In this document: positions 1 to 13,060 of the stretch, piece after piece
Layout: each line of letters begins with the position of its first letter
Numbering within the stretch: the first letter of the stretch is position 1
Source of the DNA: Xenopus tropicalis
Taxonomy: Eukaryota > Chordata > Amphibia > Anura > Pipidae
Direction: 5' to 3'
DNA: 64,000 nucleotides
Assembly: GCF_000004195.4 (NCBI RefSeq)
Contig: NC_030685.2
Span: forward strand, 57,102,048-57,166,047
The notes under the pieces: generated by a model
What the model was told of the DNA's origin: nothing
Databases searched by the model: none
What the model saw: the letters and a program-made list of their open reading frames with translations, nothing else
Translations under genes and position numbers: made by a program

Positions 1-415
1 ACTTCTACTGAATTCCAGCGAGAGCATTTCAAAGGCGCGCAGCTTTCCCTTGTGCCATGGATCATCTCTCTTTGGCTTCCTATGGCAGCATTTCTGCAGC
101 AGCACTGAGCAGCATTTATTTACAAGTCTGTGTATAGCATCTAATATTTATAGCGTTTGGATGTTGCCATCGTATTTGACAAATGCTATTATTGGCCATT
201 ACTAAGTTTGTACATTTTCATCATGATACCCCCTTAAGGCACTTCTTTTTTTCTAGTGAAAACAAAGCCAGTGTGTGCATGACAGGTGGATTCCTGCCAA
301 AGAGTCTCACATGGGGAAGTAGGACACCAAATAACATTAGCTTAGGGGCCTATTTTTCAAGCAGAGTGAAATGATTTACACTGAAAAACATGGTAACATG
401 TGGTATAAAATAGCA

Positions 416-724
416 TAGATCCACTTCTCTCAGCCCTGCGTTTTCCGTCAGCCTGAAAGAAGCGGATCCACTTCCCTACACTGCCTGTGTGCCTGCACTG
501 AAAACTACAGAATCTGCTTCAGAGCAGCCACACATGGTGGAGCAGAGCGCAGGTTCACCCATAAATGCCTACTTTCGCATTTTGCAGGAGGACCTACGCT
601 CCCCTGTGTGTGCCTACAGACGCAGATACTGTAGTTTTCAGCGCAGGTACACGGGCAGCGTAGGGAACCAGATCTGCTTTGATCAGATTGACAGAAAAAC
701 ACAAGGCTGAGAGAAGCGGATCTA
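416..724. repeat. 309-bp foldback (MITE-like) element
   Basis: The two ends are inverted copies. The left end reads TAGATCCACTTCTCTCAGCC, and the reverse of the right end reads TAGATCCGCTTCTCTCAGCC. Pairing continues inward with mismatches through the CTGAAAACTACAG motif (about 498-510 and its complement near 628-640). No coding capacity and no clear target duplication were seen. Confidence 0.75.
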
Positions 725-764
725 CTCTATGTTTGACCTCGCCCTAAAGCTGCTCACACTTAGG

Positions 765-1070
765 AGGTGATTTATCAACAGTTGACCTTGATTTTTTTTT
801 CTCGATTCAATTTTTTTTCTTGAATTCGAATTCGAGTTATGGTTGCAAAAAACCTGGGAACTCAAATGTAAAAAATTGCCAGGTAAAAGCTTGTGAGTTT
901 CTATAGAAGTCAATGGAGTTGTCATAGCAAAGTCTACATATTTGAGTTTTTTATTTGAACAAGTTTTCCTTATTACTAAATAATGACCATTCGGTATGCA
1001 ATTTTTTTCCATTTAGAAAAACAAACTCACAATTCACAAACTCAAAAATTGATAAATAAGCCCTTAAATT
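765..1070. repeat. Degraded foldback repeat with GATTTATCAA ends
   Basis: A left end containing GATTTATCAA and a right end containing TTGATAAATAAGCCC are inverted. The interior is AT-rich with GAATTCGAATTCGAG. It resembles other frog foldback elements but the arms are diverged and the borders are uncertain. Confidence 0.4.
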
Positions 1071-1365
1071 TCACTGTGAACCCTGGAATCGACCATTGCC
1101 AACAGAAATAGTGTTATGCAGCCAGATTGCCATAATTTGCATCAAATGGTGTAGACTATTCAAGCCAATAGAAAAAAATTATGCGGCAGCAAAATGACAG
1201 TAAAAGTGGCCATGTAAAAAACAAGATAAGATTTGAAGGTTACACAGCATTCTTGATGCAAGCGCAGCTGTTAACACCAGAATTTTACAACAGACTCAGC
1301 AATCACCTAAAATGAATAGACGACTTGATAAATACATTGGATTTTACACAGCATTGCCTGGCATT

Positions 1366-1443
1366 TAGTGATGAGTGAAATTATTCACCAGGTTTTGCAA
1401 ATTTTTGCTGTTTCATTAATTTTCCCAGATTCACTCATCATTA
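1366..1443. repeat. Short internally deleted copy of the TAGTGATGAGCG MITE family
   Basis: It starts TAGTGATGAGTGAAATTATT and ends with TTCACTCATCATTA, the inverted form. It matches the ends of the fuller copy at 33551-33862 but most of the interior is missing. Confidence 0.6.
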
Positions 1444-4400
1444 ATGGCATTAAAATAGCCATGTGGTATATTTATTTACCACATTTATTTTATTTATTTT
1501 AACACAGCTTGATAAATAAGCCCCTACATCTTCCTGAGCCTTATGTGCAAACTAAGTTCTGTGGGGCAGGGCCTGAGCAATTATTGTTACAGTTCTGCAC
1601 ATAACTAGTAGAACTGAATGGAAATAAAGGTAATAGTAATATAAATCTTTAACTGGTCAGTATAATGTTCCTTCTAAGACACAAAGCTTATAACTGTCTA
1701 AAGATAGATTTATCATTAGGCTATTTGCCAACTAGATAATACACAATTTTATATGTATGTTTGTATGGTATTAATGCCCTCCAGTAACTGAAGCACAATG
1801 TTCCAGTGACCCCCTATGGCCAAAATGATCAGACTGCATTTTCTGTTGCTGTTATAGTATTAAATATGTCATCAGAGAAGCCATAGCCAGTAGAGACACT
1901 GCTGTGACTTGACGTGACAGTCCTACCTTAAACGTTATCGGGCAACTCACGTCTGATAAATGCGCCTGACAAATTTCCAAACAGACTGTCCAATTTCCTA
2001 ATCTATGTTATCCTTCTCCATAGAACCAGCTCTTTTACCATATTAACCTCTCTCTTATAGGCTATAAATACACAGCAAGAATCTGCATTGTCAGGCTCCC
2101 GCTCTCTTTCAAAGAAGCGTATTTAAAATGGATTACTTCTGCTTCTTAGGCAGCCGATCAATACGGATGTGGTTGTGAATAAGTAGTGAGACGTCAGTGG
2201 ACTGAGGGAGTTCTGCTCAGTGCCTCTCGAAAAAAATAATTAAAAATCAATGAGGTGTGCTGTCTATTAATACAGCTGCTGTGGGATTAAGAGACTAAAG
2301 AAGGGATTGCTCTACATTGCTACAAGTAAGGGGGATTACACCAATATAAAGCTGCACAGTATTACAGACTATAGAATCCCGAAAAGCTATAGCATGTTGA
2401 GCAGTCAGAGAACAATATGGGGCATGCCCTTGTACTTTACTATATACCTTTTTGACAGGAAGCTTGTTTCACCCTTTTATGGCCAAGGCATGAATAAGAA
2501 TATTGTGATTTCAATAAAGAATATTCTATCATAGGAAAAAATTTGCCATAATGCCAAGTGCTTTAAAGTCACATAGTTTAGGGCCTAAAGGTTGGCAAAC
2601 ACTGTAAGATCTGCTCATTTGGTGAGGTCACCAAGCAAGGGGATCTTCTCCTGATATGCCCACCTACTGGTGGGCGAAATTAGGCTAATTCGATCGTTTG
2701 GCCCCAGGGCCAAATGTTGAGCATAGGTGCTGTCGGTTCGGAGACTGCATCAACAAGCCCTAAGCAATTGGCATAATGGGTCCCATACCTGTACAAGAAA
2801 CTGTTTTATTTATAAAATGTAAATCATTATAAAATATCTGAATTATTTGGTAAAAATTGAGCCTAGGGAAGATGGCCTTCCTGTAATAATGGATAATGGA
2901 TTTCCAGATAATGAATTCCATATCAGAACCAGGAAACTGCAAACATTCATGTGTGGTTAGCACTGGTCAATAATATAACAAGGTGTGCAGGTCTTTTACA
3001 ATATTTCTAAAATTGTCAAATAATATAGCACTTTCTCTATGTATTAGCTTTTTTATGGGTCTTTAAGACATGTTATGGACCTAATTGTACACATCGAGCC
3101 ATGGAATGTTTAGATTGATCTTCTGCTCTATCGAGAAAATGGGGGTTTTCTGCTTTTAGAAAAGATCTATACCCTAATTGCTCTATGTGCTAGTTTCAAT
3201 TAAGTCAAGTTAAGACAGATGCAAATTGTTGATGGATTTTTGTTAACGCTAAGATCCTACTGAGTGCAGTTGCCCTACTACAGCCTGTCAATGAATCAAT
3301 TCAGGCACTAGATTTACACATGTTTTATAGGCTGCAGGGGTTTATAAAGGAGGTCTTCAACACCAGCTTGACCAGTTTGAGTACAAGGGCAAATCATCCA
3401 TATAACTAAGAATTCATTAATATATTAATTATACTAGTTAATATTTTTACTTGAAAGAGTAAGTTATAGAGCATAACGTTAGATACAATATATTTAGAAT
3501 TATTTTTAAGTGTAGACATATGGCAAAGCCCTGATTTATATAAATGATGCAAATTTTTAAAAAGCAGAGCAGATACAAGAAATTTCTTTTTTTTGCTAAG
3601 TCATCGTTCCCTCACCCCCCCCACCTCAGTTTCTCCTTCACAACCATAACATAAGCTGTGAAACTTCTTTAAAACTAATGCTTGATAGCTGTGCTTTAGC
3701 ATTCATTTTCTGTTATTTGATCACCCCATACTCCACCAAATGTCCCTCTACCCCTGCACCTAAGCCCATTTTTTTATATTTAATAATTCTATTGCCACAC
3801 CTTCATCCTACCCCTGCGGCCTTGGGATAATCTCCAGTTTCACCACCTCTTTGAAAACTAACTTGCTGCTTTATTTTCACGTGCAGGTGGTAATGAAGCA
3901 GGAGTGGAACTAAAATGAAGAGATTTGTGGGATTTTATGAAAGTGGTGCAAAAAGGAGGAAGGGAGTAAAAGTAGAGGGGAAAAAGTAAACACAAAGTAA
4001 GGAAAAGAAATTTAAGAGACAAAGGGATGTAAGGGATAGAAATGAAGTGAAATTGTGACAGGTAGAGAACAGACGATTGTAAGGAAAATGGGATTTGGAC
4101 TACAAATTGTTATGGAGAGGTGAGCAGAGGGACAGGTGGCACTGGGCCAGAATGGAATGGAAAGGATGGCCATTTAAATTGCATAAAGTGATGGAAAAGG
4201 AGTTTAACAGAGGAGAAGAATGGTTTTTGTCAGAAGTGAGGTATTATAGCTATTTAACAAAAAGAGATGCACAGATACAGCACCCCTCCTGCTCTTATTC
4301 CCCCAATGCCCCCAGTGCACAGCAAATTTTGAATTAAGACAATCCTTCACAAATAAATACATTTCAGATCTTAACCTTACCAGCAAGGTCATTTGACTGG

Positions 4401-4509
4401 TTGAAACAAAATCCTATAGATTATGATTTAAAAGGTAATGTATTGCAAATATCTCTTTCTTTTGAAACAATATCGTATTTAATAAACCCCAACATCTTTG
4501 AAATATATT

Positions 4510-4830
4510 TCTTTCAGTTTGTTCGATCGGACCGTTCGCGTTTTCTGCGACTTTTTCGTTCCTTGCATTTTAGCGCGACTTTTTTGTACTGAGCGTAAAA
4601 AAAACACGACACAATCGTATTGTCGCAATGAGTACGAAAGTTTCGGATTCATTCAAGCTTTGGTATCATGACTTTCCTTGGTCCAAGTTGGAGCTGCAGA
4701 GTGCCATTGAGTCCTATGTGAGGTTTCCAAATCATGCACAGAAGGATCAAAGTTGGAAAGGTTTTCCTGCATTTTACGATCGTTCGGATACGAAAATTTC
4801 GTGACTTTCGTATCGTATGGCTTTACATTG
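4510..4830. repeat. CG-containing foldback-like repeat
   Basis: The flanks are rich in TTTTTCG/CGAAAA words (GACTTTTTCG near 4550, ACGAAAATTTCG near 4790). They enclose a middle segment around 4670-4740. CpG is locally dense compared with the surroundings. It is probably related to the elements at 24544 and 34939; the borders are a guess. Confidence 0.35.
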
Positions 4831-6329
4831 GGGTGATACAGCAGTAATATTGAATTCTCCCACAGAAATAAAGAACAATTGTTTCCTAATGTATATCATG
4901 TGAACCATATTATTTTTATTTCCTATTTTATTTACTATAAATGCAGAACTAGTAATGCAGTAATTACTTGGAAACCTTTATAATAACTCCATGGAAACAG
5001 TTCTAATGCCTCATTGTACATTCACTCTTACAAATATGACATGTCAAGAGCTTTCTGTTTTCAAAAACATTTACACCAGGGATTGGGTAACACCCCTCCC
5101 CGAAATGTTGTAATTGGTGTGAATTGTGTTATGCTAAAACTTATGGAATAAATAATCACTTTTCACTTACAAGTGGATTAAATAGTAAATAAAGAAACTG
5201 TGCAACAATTCACCCAAATCCTTATAGAGATCATTTAAACAAATACGTGTTAGTATACTCATATCTAGCCAGGGGCTATCATTTACACACAAGCAAAACA
5301 GATAGCAAAGTTTAACCCACATCTAGATATTATGGGTAGTTACATGTAAATATTGTTTATGCTTTATCCAGATATTTTTATCCCAAATCAAAAGTGTTCA
5401 AATGTATGAGCCCCAGTTACAACTTGTGGATACACAGTGTATAATGTTAGAAGAAAACTAAAAGGTAAAACATAATAATGATTCCATTATAAAGTATGTT
5501 GTTAAATGGGTAATTTACAAGAGGTGCACCTTGGAACAGTAGAATGCGTATGTAAATGTCGCCCTTGTGCCTCAGGCTCGGATACAATACTTTTATGCCA
5601 ACTGATTTGTGGTTATAACAATAAATAAACAGGTCTAAAGTTTCATCTTACGAACAAGTCGCTTTAGTTTCATAAGACCTAATTATCACCACTATCTGTT
5701 TCCTCTTCTACTATCTGTATCTCTCTTCTTCCACTACTCTAACAAAAGTCATTAATCCCCTAACAAAGCACAATGAACTCACCTATGGATTAATCAGCAT
5801 GGGACTGTTCAGCAGCTATCCAGGTTGAGTTTATTATTGGAATTGGCTAATTATTTGCTTATGTGATATTGGTTCATAACTGGTGCATCTGTCATTCTGG
5901 CAACCAGAGACTAACCCACTTTTAGTCAGACAATATATTCTCTAAAATAGCTCTGTAAACTGCTACATTGTGCTTTATGATTGCTGATCTCCAATCTTCT
6001 ATTAGGCTCCCTTCATTGTTATTAATACACAACAAAGAGGGGCTATCTATTTTTTTTTGCATAATAAATTTCTATTAAGCACATATAAGGGAAAAAAATT
6101 ATAGAACAAATGAAAGCAAGGAAAGGAGGATAAAAAGGGAAAAAAGGAGGGGGAGTTGGTACAGCTTCCAAAAATAATAATACATAAAACATCTATAATT
6201 GCAAATTATTATTGCAAAGGAAAAGGGGAATGTGGAACTACAATGTTCCCACTTAAAAGTTCCCACTATGATCCTATAACCAATAAGGGTAAACCACATG
6301 AACTATAGAAAAGAAAAAGAAGACAGATG

Positions 6330-6596
6330 ACCCACTTTTGTTTTTAGACCTATATACACCTTCCCTTGATACTCAAGAAGAGATTTTTATATTTTTACAT
6401 GCCTACCTAACCAGTTTGTTTGGCCTTAGGGTCGAACACTCTAATTGCAATGATGGGAATAGGAGCCATCGGACAGCATCAATGGGCCAATCTTTGATCC
6501 GATGGAAAACTCAATCCTCCCCGATAGACATCTGACCAATTTTCAGCCAGATATCAGTCAGGTAGGCCTATTGGAGGGCCCCATACACGGCCACCT
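6330..6596. repeat. Fragment of a GGCCCCATACACGGCC-type repeat
   Basis: The segment contains ATCGGACAGCATC and ends in GGGCCCCATACACGGCC. The same end type occurs in the insertion at about 57773-57905 (CTGGCCATACATGCACC). No coding content was recognised. Confidence 0.4.
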
Positions 6597-6704
6597 TAAA
6601 GGACATGTAAACCCCACACACAAAAATATAATCAGTGAACAGCCTTTTTGAAACCTTTCAATAATTTAAAACAAGGCTGCAGCGCCCTTATAAATAATTT
6701 TCTT
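6597..6704. repeat. Left end of a TTAAAGGACATG MITE, apparently split by the L1 element
   Basis: The stretch begins TTAAAGGACATGTAAACCCC. A diverged inverted counterpart (GGATTTACAGGTCCTTTAAA) occurs at 11033-11052. The two may be ends of one element that the LINE interrupted, but I cannot prove that they belong together. Confidence 0.45.
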
Positions 6705-9414
6705 AAAGATTTAGACTTAGACTGATAGTGACCTACGTATCCTGAATAAAGAAATAGATGCAGAGGAGCTCGCCTTTACTCTCAAAAAAATGCTGAATGG
6801 TTTTCCATACAAATATTATAAGCTTTATCACCATATACTGTCACCCTACCTATTACAACTATTTAACCAATTCATGCAGGGCACACCACTTCCAAATACT
6901 TCCTTAATGTCCCATCTTTTGCTATCGTTAAAGGAAGGCAAGGACCCTACCCAATGCACAAATTATAGGCCAATTGCTCTCTTAAATTCTGACCTTGAGC
7001 TTTTTTTAAAAAAATCTTAGCTAACCGTTTAGCCCCAATTTTACTAAAGCTCATACATAGAGACCGGGTTGGGTTGGTCCAGGGCTGCCAAGCAGGTGAT
7101 AATACTAGACGGGTAATCAATCTTATTGAAATACTCCAGAGGCAGAAAACCCTGTCTCTAATTTTAAGTCTTGATGCTGAAAAGGCCTTTGATAAACTAA
7201 ATTGGCCCTATCTATTTACACTATTAAAACACTTAAATCTTACAGGCCCCTAACTTTCTGCTCTAAATCTTTATAGCATCCCCACAATTTATCTAAAACT
7301 ACCAGGCCAATCTGGAAAACCTATATCAATATCTAATGGAACTCACCAAGGCTGCCAATATCACCTCTTCTATATGCCTTAAGCATAGAACCACTTGCGG
7401 CGGCCATTAGACCCCACCCTGACATTAAAGAGGTTTTAGAAAACTCAGGTCACTACAAAGTGGCCCTGTTTGTTGATGATGTTTTATTGACCTTAACCAA
7501 CCCATTGATCTCAATTCCAAACTAACTCAATATAGTGCGTTCCCTCCTAAAACATTAGAGATCCTTAAAGGACAAGGAAAGGCTAAGTCACTTGGGGGTG
7601 CCAAAATGTTAGGCACCCCCAAGTGACTTTAATCGCTTACCTTGCATCCCGGGCTGGTGCCCCTGTTAGGAGAAAACAGCACCAGCCCGGGGTACCTGGA
7701 GCGAGCGCTTCCTCCTTCCTGCTTCGTTTTGCAAGGACTACACGACAGGCGCATGCGCAGTAGCGTGAAATGCCGACTTCTCTGTTAAAGTTTGGCTTTT
7801 TCACTCTACTGTGCATGCGCCCGCGAGCGATACAGGAAGGAGGAAGCGCTGCAGGTACCCCGGGCTGGTGCTGTTCTCTCTGTACAGGGCCACCAGCCCG
7901 GGGTAAAAGGTAAGTGATTTAAGTCACTTGGGGTGCCTAACATTTTGGCACCCCCAAGTGACTTTGCCTTTCCTTCTCTTTTAAAATAAACTTCAACTAT
8001 AAATGGAAAACAGATTGAATCACTTATTTAAGAACCCATATCCCTGCAGCCTATGACCGGATATCTGACCTTAATTTCAAAGCTCTTTTACATAAAACCA
8101 AAACTAATCTCTCAGAATGGGCTAAGTACAAATTTGCACACTGTCAAAGATATGCTAGAACCCCGGAACCATACAGTACTACCATTCCAGAGACAAAGCC
8201 CCACAAGTCAACCTCAAACAATTCGAGTATTTCCAACTCCAGCACTTTCTACAACCATACGCCACATCAGCAAAGACTAACCACCCAACGATATTTGAAA
8301 TAACAGCAAAAAAAGGCCTCCCACAAAAAGGCTTGATTTCTATTCTCTATAACATCCTCATGATCCCACCAGATAGCTCACAAAATCAGCATAAATATAT
8401 GGACAAATGGGATACAATTCTTCCCCAACCATTATCCGAAACAGATTGGACAAATATTTGGGACAATGCAAGGAAAATGGCTACATGCGTTAGACAAAAA
8501 GAACACATATATAAAATTCTGATGTTCTGGTACCACACTCCAGAATAACTGCACAAGCTCTTTCTGGATCACGCCTTAACCTGCTGGAGAAATTGTGGAA
8601 TGCAGGCATCCCTGCAACCATTTTCTGGGACTGTCCTATAATCCAATCTACCTGGAAAGAAGTAGCAAACCTTTTATTCTGCGGTGTGGTCCCTCTAGAC
8701 CCTTCCATAATGCTACTAGGGAAGACATTCCTGAAAATGTGCAACAGCGGACAGGCCCTGATCAATCAAGTACTTACAGCTACCAGACTGGCTATCGCAG
8801 CCAAATGGAAAACATCTGTAGCACCCACCATGCCGAGATAATGAACCGGGTAAACTCTAACAGGAAATTTGAATACGGGATAGCTGCTCTCCATAACAAT
8901 ATTCCTCAATATCTTAATGTCTGAGATCTCTGGGAACTGCGGGGCCCAGCCACTTCATTAAGTGTAAATTGGAGACACCCGCCTATCGCCTCTGGTCGCC
9001 ACTCATTATCTAATTTACTTTCTCTGTTGATCCTTTGCCTCCAACATCTCTCTCAGTTTCCCCATACACTTATGATTTAGCATCCACCACTCACATGTAC
9101 GTTTAAATTCCAATTTTAACCAATTTGTTAGTTACTATTATAGTTTCTTTATCCTTCAAGGTTATACTACTATTGCCTTCTATAATTTGATTTTCATGAT
9201 CACATTCCTCTCCACGTTAGGATTGGTAAGACTTTGATAGTTAAAGATATAAAGCACACAATCTATCATTCGAAGCAATGTTTTATTTTTCTTTTCCACT
9301 AGATGACTGATACTCAATATACGCTTTCATATTGCATTGTATTAAGCTTGATTTCTTCTGATTTTTTTTTTTCTGTATAAACAAAAAATAAAATATAAGT
9401 TACAAAAAAAAATC
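6705..9414 (+). mobile_element. L1/Tx1-like LINE, 5'-truncated and decayed
   Basis: This is the 3' half of a non-LTR retrotransposon, antisense to erbb4. Broken reading frames carry reverse-transcriptase landmarks in order: NYRPIALLNSD (about 6961-6993), DNTRRVINLIE (about 7100-7132), the catalytic block SLDAEKAFDKLNW (about 7168-7206), SNGTHQGC (about 7334-7357) and FVDDVLLTL (about 7469-7495, in place of the usual FADD). After a hairpin insertion at 7565-7984 the frame resumes. The far C-terminus, with TCWRNCG and FWDCPIIQSTW patterns (about 8579-8664), is typical of the L1 tail region. The end is an A-rich tail at about 9385-9414. Stops, frameshifts and loss of the 5' half make it inactive. 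The 5' border is approximate. Confidence 0.85.
7565..7984. mobile_element. Multi-hairpin MITE inserted in the LINE
   Basis: This 420-bp palindromic element starts TTAAAGGACAAGGAAAGG and ends CCTTTCCTTCTCTTTTAA. Each arm is itself a hairpin built on CACTTGGGGGTGCC and GGCACCCCCAAGTG, followed inward by a second hairpin on CCCGGGCTGGTGC. The middle carries GCATGCGCAG. It splits the LINE between the FVDD motif and the C-terminal part, so it is the younger insertion. The TTAAAGG end resembles Xenopus T2-type MITEs. Confidence 0.85.
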
Positions 9415-11052
9415 ACGCAGGATTCCTTCTCCTCCTCTAACTCACTTCCCCCCTCCCTTAGGAATTGACTTTGGCTCTGGCTTACTGAACATGCTCAGTT
9501 CTTCTCAACTCAGGTTACCAAACACACCCTCCAGTCTAGCCAATGAAGAGATCATACAGGAAGCCCTGAAGCTATAAACGCAGGGGCTGCATCACAAGGG
9601 ATCCGAATGACCAGCAGCCAGATTACACTGCTTTATGTTTAAAGATTGGCAAATCAGATGCAGCTGTGATTGGGTGAGAAGCAATAAGTTAAGGAGGGGA
9701 AAAGCTGGGCTGGGGGTGGAGATGTCACAAGAGAAGCAGTTCACTTCCTTTTTCCTGAACAGGTAGAAACACCCCACCCACCCTCCCATTATTTTTGCAT
9801 ATTTTGTAAAATGCCAGGATATTCTCTTCTTTATGCTCTCATATTATCTATTAATAACAGAATGTGAATGTTTTCCTATATGCCCTGTTATATTGTGGTT
9901 TCGGTAACATTATACAGTATGAATGTGAGAGTCTGCATGGTATTATTTATGTTAAATGAAAGTCCAATCCTTGATCCAGGGAATTTTCCGATAGCCAGAG
10001 GGGTCAGGAAGGAATTTTTTCCCTCTTGAGGCATAATTGGCACAGGCTTCAGGCTGGGTTTTTTGCCTTCCTCTGGATCAAAACAGTGGCTATATGGTAA
10101 TGTATTTTAAGTTGTATCTGTCACAGCAGCGGTAGGACCTTGCCAGAGTACTGCACAGGAAATTTTAGAAGAGGGAGAAAGGAGCTTCTCTCCTTTGACT
10201 GCACGGTGGGTTGATTGATACAGACGCTACTACTGCTTGTGCTAGGTGACAGCCTGCTTGGATTTCCTATCATCGAGGCACTGCAGATTCTGGACTGGCA
10301 GCAGGGCTGCCGAACTTCTCTCATGGTGGGAGATGCAGCTCCTGCTGGTAGCAGAGTTTGGGGCCATCCTCTCTGCAGCCTAATACTCAGTGGTGGATAT
10401 AATAACATAGTGCTGATCTCAAGTCTTCAGTAAGGGACAGCAGAGCATAGTAGCGTTCTCTTATGGAATTCTGGCTTTGAATATTGCCTTGGGGTGAGGC
10501 TGGCAAGGTCCTATTTATTTGATAAAATGTAAATAAATGCTGTGGCCTCTTTTTACCCATTTCTGGCTCCTGGTGTTTTATTAAGGTATGCAACAATGGG
10601 GTTCAGAGGGATGGTTGAAAGCGAAGGGCAATTGAGGAGTCCCCTTGTCATGCTGGTTTCCATAGAAACTCTGCTCTAGCTGTGAACTCTGCTGGAGAAA
10701 CTTGATTTTTCTCCTAACCTTATGTCCTGAGCTCAGCTTAACCATCACAGGGCACAATCCAAGCAGGACTTTTTTTTAATCAAAATACGTTATGCCTGTG
10801 TAAGCCTGTATTCTAAATTGCATGAATTTTACAGTGCACATGTGCTGTTTGCAGATGCAAATGTCACTTATGAAGTTATAGAGAAAAATGGCTGCCGACT
10901 GAAAGCTGCTATTTGATTTAGGAAAATGTGATGGTACTGGTGAACAGAGGGGATATATGCAGTAAAAATTATGGGGGTAGGGATAGGGTGGGCTGATGTG
11001 CCCAACTTATATGCATGGTAGGAAAACGTAGGATTTACAGGTCCTTTAAAAC
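9415..11052. repeat. Composite repetitive region
   Basis: From 9415 to about 9790 the text follows directly on the LINE tail and may continue the MITE that begins at 6597. A segment at about 9960-10080 with GGGTCAGGAAGGAATTTTTT and TTGCCTTCCTCTGGATCAAA resembles a common dispersed frog repeat. The right end, GGATTTACAGGTCCTTTAAA, looks like a MITE end. No coding sequence was recognised. Confidence 0.4.
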
Positions 11053-12370
11053 ATCATGTAACTTTGAGATCTATTCGGACATAAATAATTTAAGGCAGAA
11101 TAGTCTATGACCTGCTGCCCCCAGTGTTTATAAACAAACTATTTATAATAATGGCCTAGGTCTGTCTATGTACTCTCAAATCCCAACGGACCTATTTCAC
11201 CAACAACATAATTGTTTCTTTCTAACCAATGTGTTGTATAATTAAACAGTAATCCCACAGAAATAAACAGGCACCATCTCTCTCATTAGCAGGACACAGC
11301 ACATTGCTATGAGCTTAACAGCCCTAATAAAGGAAACAGTTCACTAATGAGCTGCTGTGACACCTTTAATTCAATGCCTCACAAATGCACACTAACTTGT
11401 TAAGCACTTTACTGCTGCCAGGCATTCACAACAATTCATTCAAGGGAAATATCTGTCTTTCTTCTGTGGTGCTAAAACAGGCAAAATATATCCATCTGAG
11501 TAAACAAAACACAAAGGTTATTTAAAAAGCTGCAAAGGTTATTAAAAAGGCAAACATAAGGCATTAATCAGTTAATATAAGACAGAACCTGACTTACAGT
11601 TTGCTTTTGTTTAAATTTAGTTCTTGTAACTTTTAAGTAAACAAAAATAAAAAAATCAAAATGATTTCTTTTGCTATAGCCTCAGTTTCCAAAAACTGCA
11701 TTTTCTTTAATTAAAGGGGCTGCTATATGGATACAAACCCACCAAACTGTAGTGGAGTTTAAACAAACATATTTCCGAATTTGTGAACTAATTTCAGAAT
11801 ATTTTAAGTTGTGTCTGTTTGCACCCTCATCTTAACATCTTAGCTTATTTACTAACACAGGGTAAATTTGCCTGGTGCAGTAACCCATTGCAACCAATCA
11901 AAGTTCCAGAATGGAGCTCAAGGACCTGCCCTTTTACTATAAATACAGCAATGCATTTATGATGGGTGGGTCAGGGCCAGAACATCAAAATGACACACAA
12001 ATTAAGGAGTGCCAAAAAGTACAAGGTGCAGCAGAGCCCTGCACTTACCATCTGTCCATGACACAGCAATCCTGCTGTTTTGATTTATTAGATGAATAGA
12101 AAGATGGCCATAACATGTATGAACTCTCATACGGTATCCGTCTGTTCGACCTGCATGATCAGTGGGATATGGCACGGGGAAACACATTTACAGTGTATAT
12201 GGCTGCCTTATGATAACAACACATTTTAATGAATAAAGCATTATTATGTCGTTCCTTTCTATGTATATTGTGATTCTACTTTCCCTAAGCATCTCTTCAG
12301 TGTACAAATATGCCAACTTTGCCAAACTTTCATGAGTGAGATCTTCCATAATCCATACCCTTCCCTTTAT

Positions 12371-13060
12371 CACATAGTTACATAGTTAATTGTGGTTGAA
12401 AACAGAAAACTATCCATCAAGATCAACCCTTCCATTAGACCCCTTACTAAAACTTGCAGAGAGGGAGTTCCACAGCTTTATTACTTTTGCACAGCTTCAG
12501 TTTTTCTGAATGGGTGGCCTACTATTTTCTATGTGAACAAAGATCCCACACTACCCATTTATAATAGCATTTAATATCCTGATAAAAAGCACCAATTTTT
12601 CCTTATGAATTAGCATATTTGTATTGCATTTCAGTAATGCCCCTTTTGAATGATGGGAACCAACGCTGCATTGCATATTTTAGATGAGGCCTTACCAGTG
12701 CTTTAAAAGGGGAAGAATCATTCTCTTCTATGTTTAAGCTATACCCCTTCTAATGCAAGACAGTACCATGCTGGCCCTTCCTACTATAGTCTTCCATTGT
12801 TTGCTACAACTAAGTTTATAAGTTCTTCATCAAGTATTCACCTGTCTTGTTCCCATTAAGCTTAGCCTGCAAATATTTGCATAACCTTACATTTCCACCG
12901 TGAAAGGTAACACATCTTGGATAAGTTCAATTGTGCATCCCAGCGCACTGCAGGTCACCACTACCCCCCAGTAAAATATCCTTCAACCAGTTCTTTATCC
13001 ATGTACCAATAGCATCACTAAACAAAATGACTGGTAGCATGTGGGATCATAATCTGACAT
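12371..13060 (-). mobile_element. LINE 3'-end fragment, reverse orientation
   Basis: It begins with the tail TCACATAGTTACATAGTTAA and continues with CCATCAAGATCAACCC. That is the reverse of the 3' end of the LINE at 49940-51182 (GGTTGACCTTGATGG ... ATGTAACTATGTAAC). The interior includes GAGGGAGTTCCACAG and CAACCAGTTCTTTATCCATG. It is diverged and non-coding, and the far border is uncertain. Confidence 0.55.
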
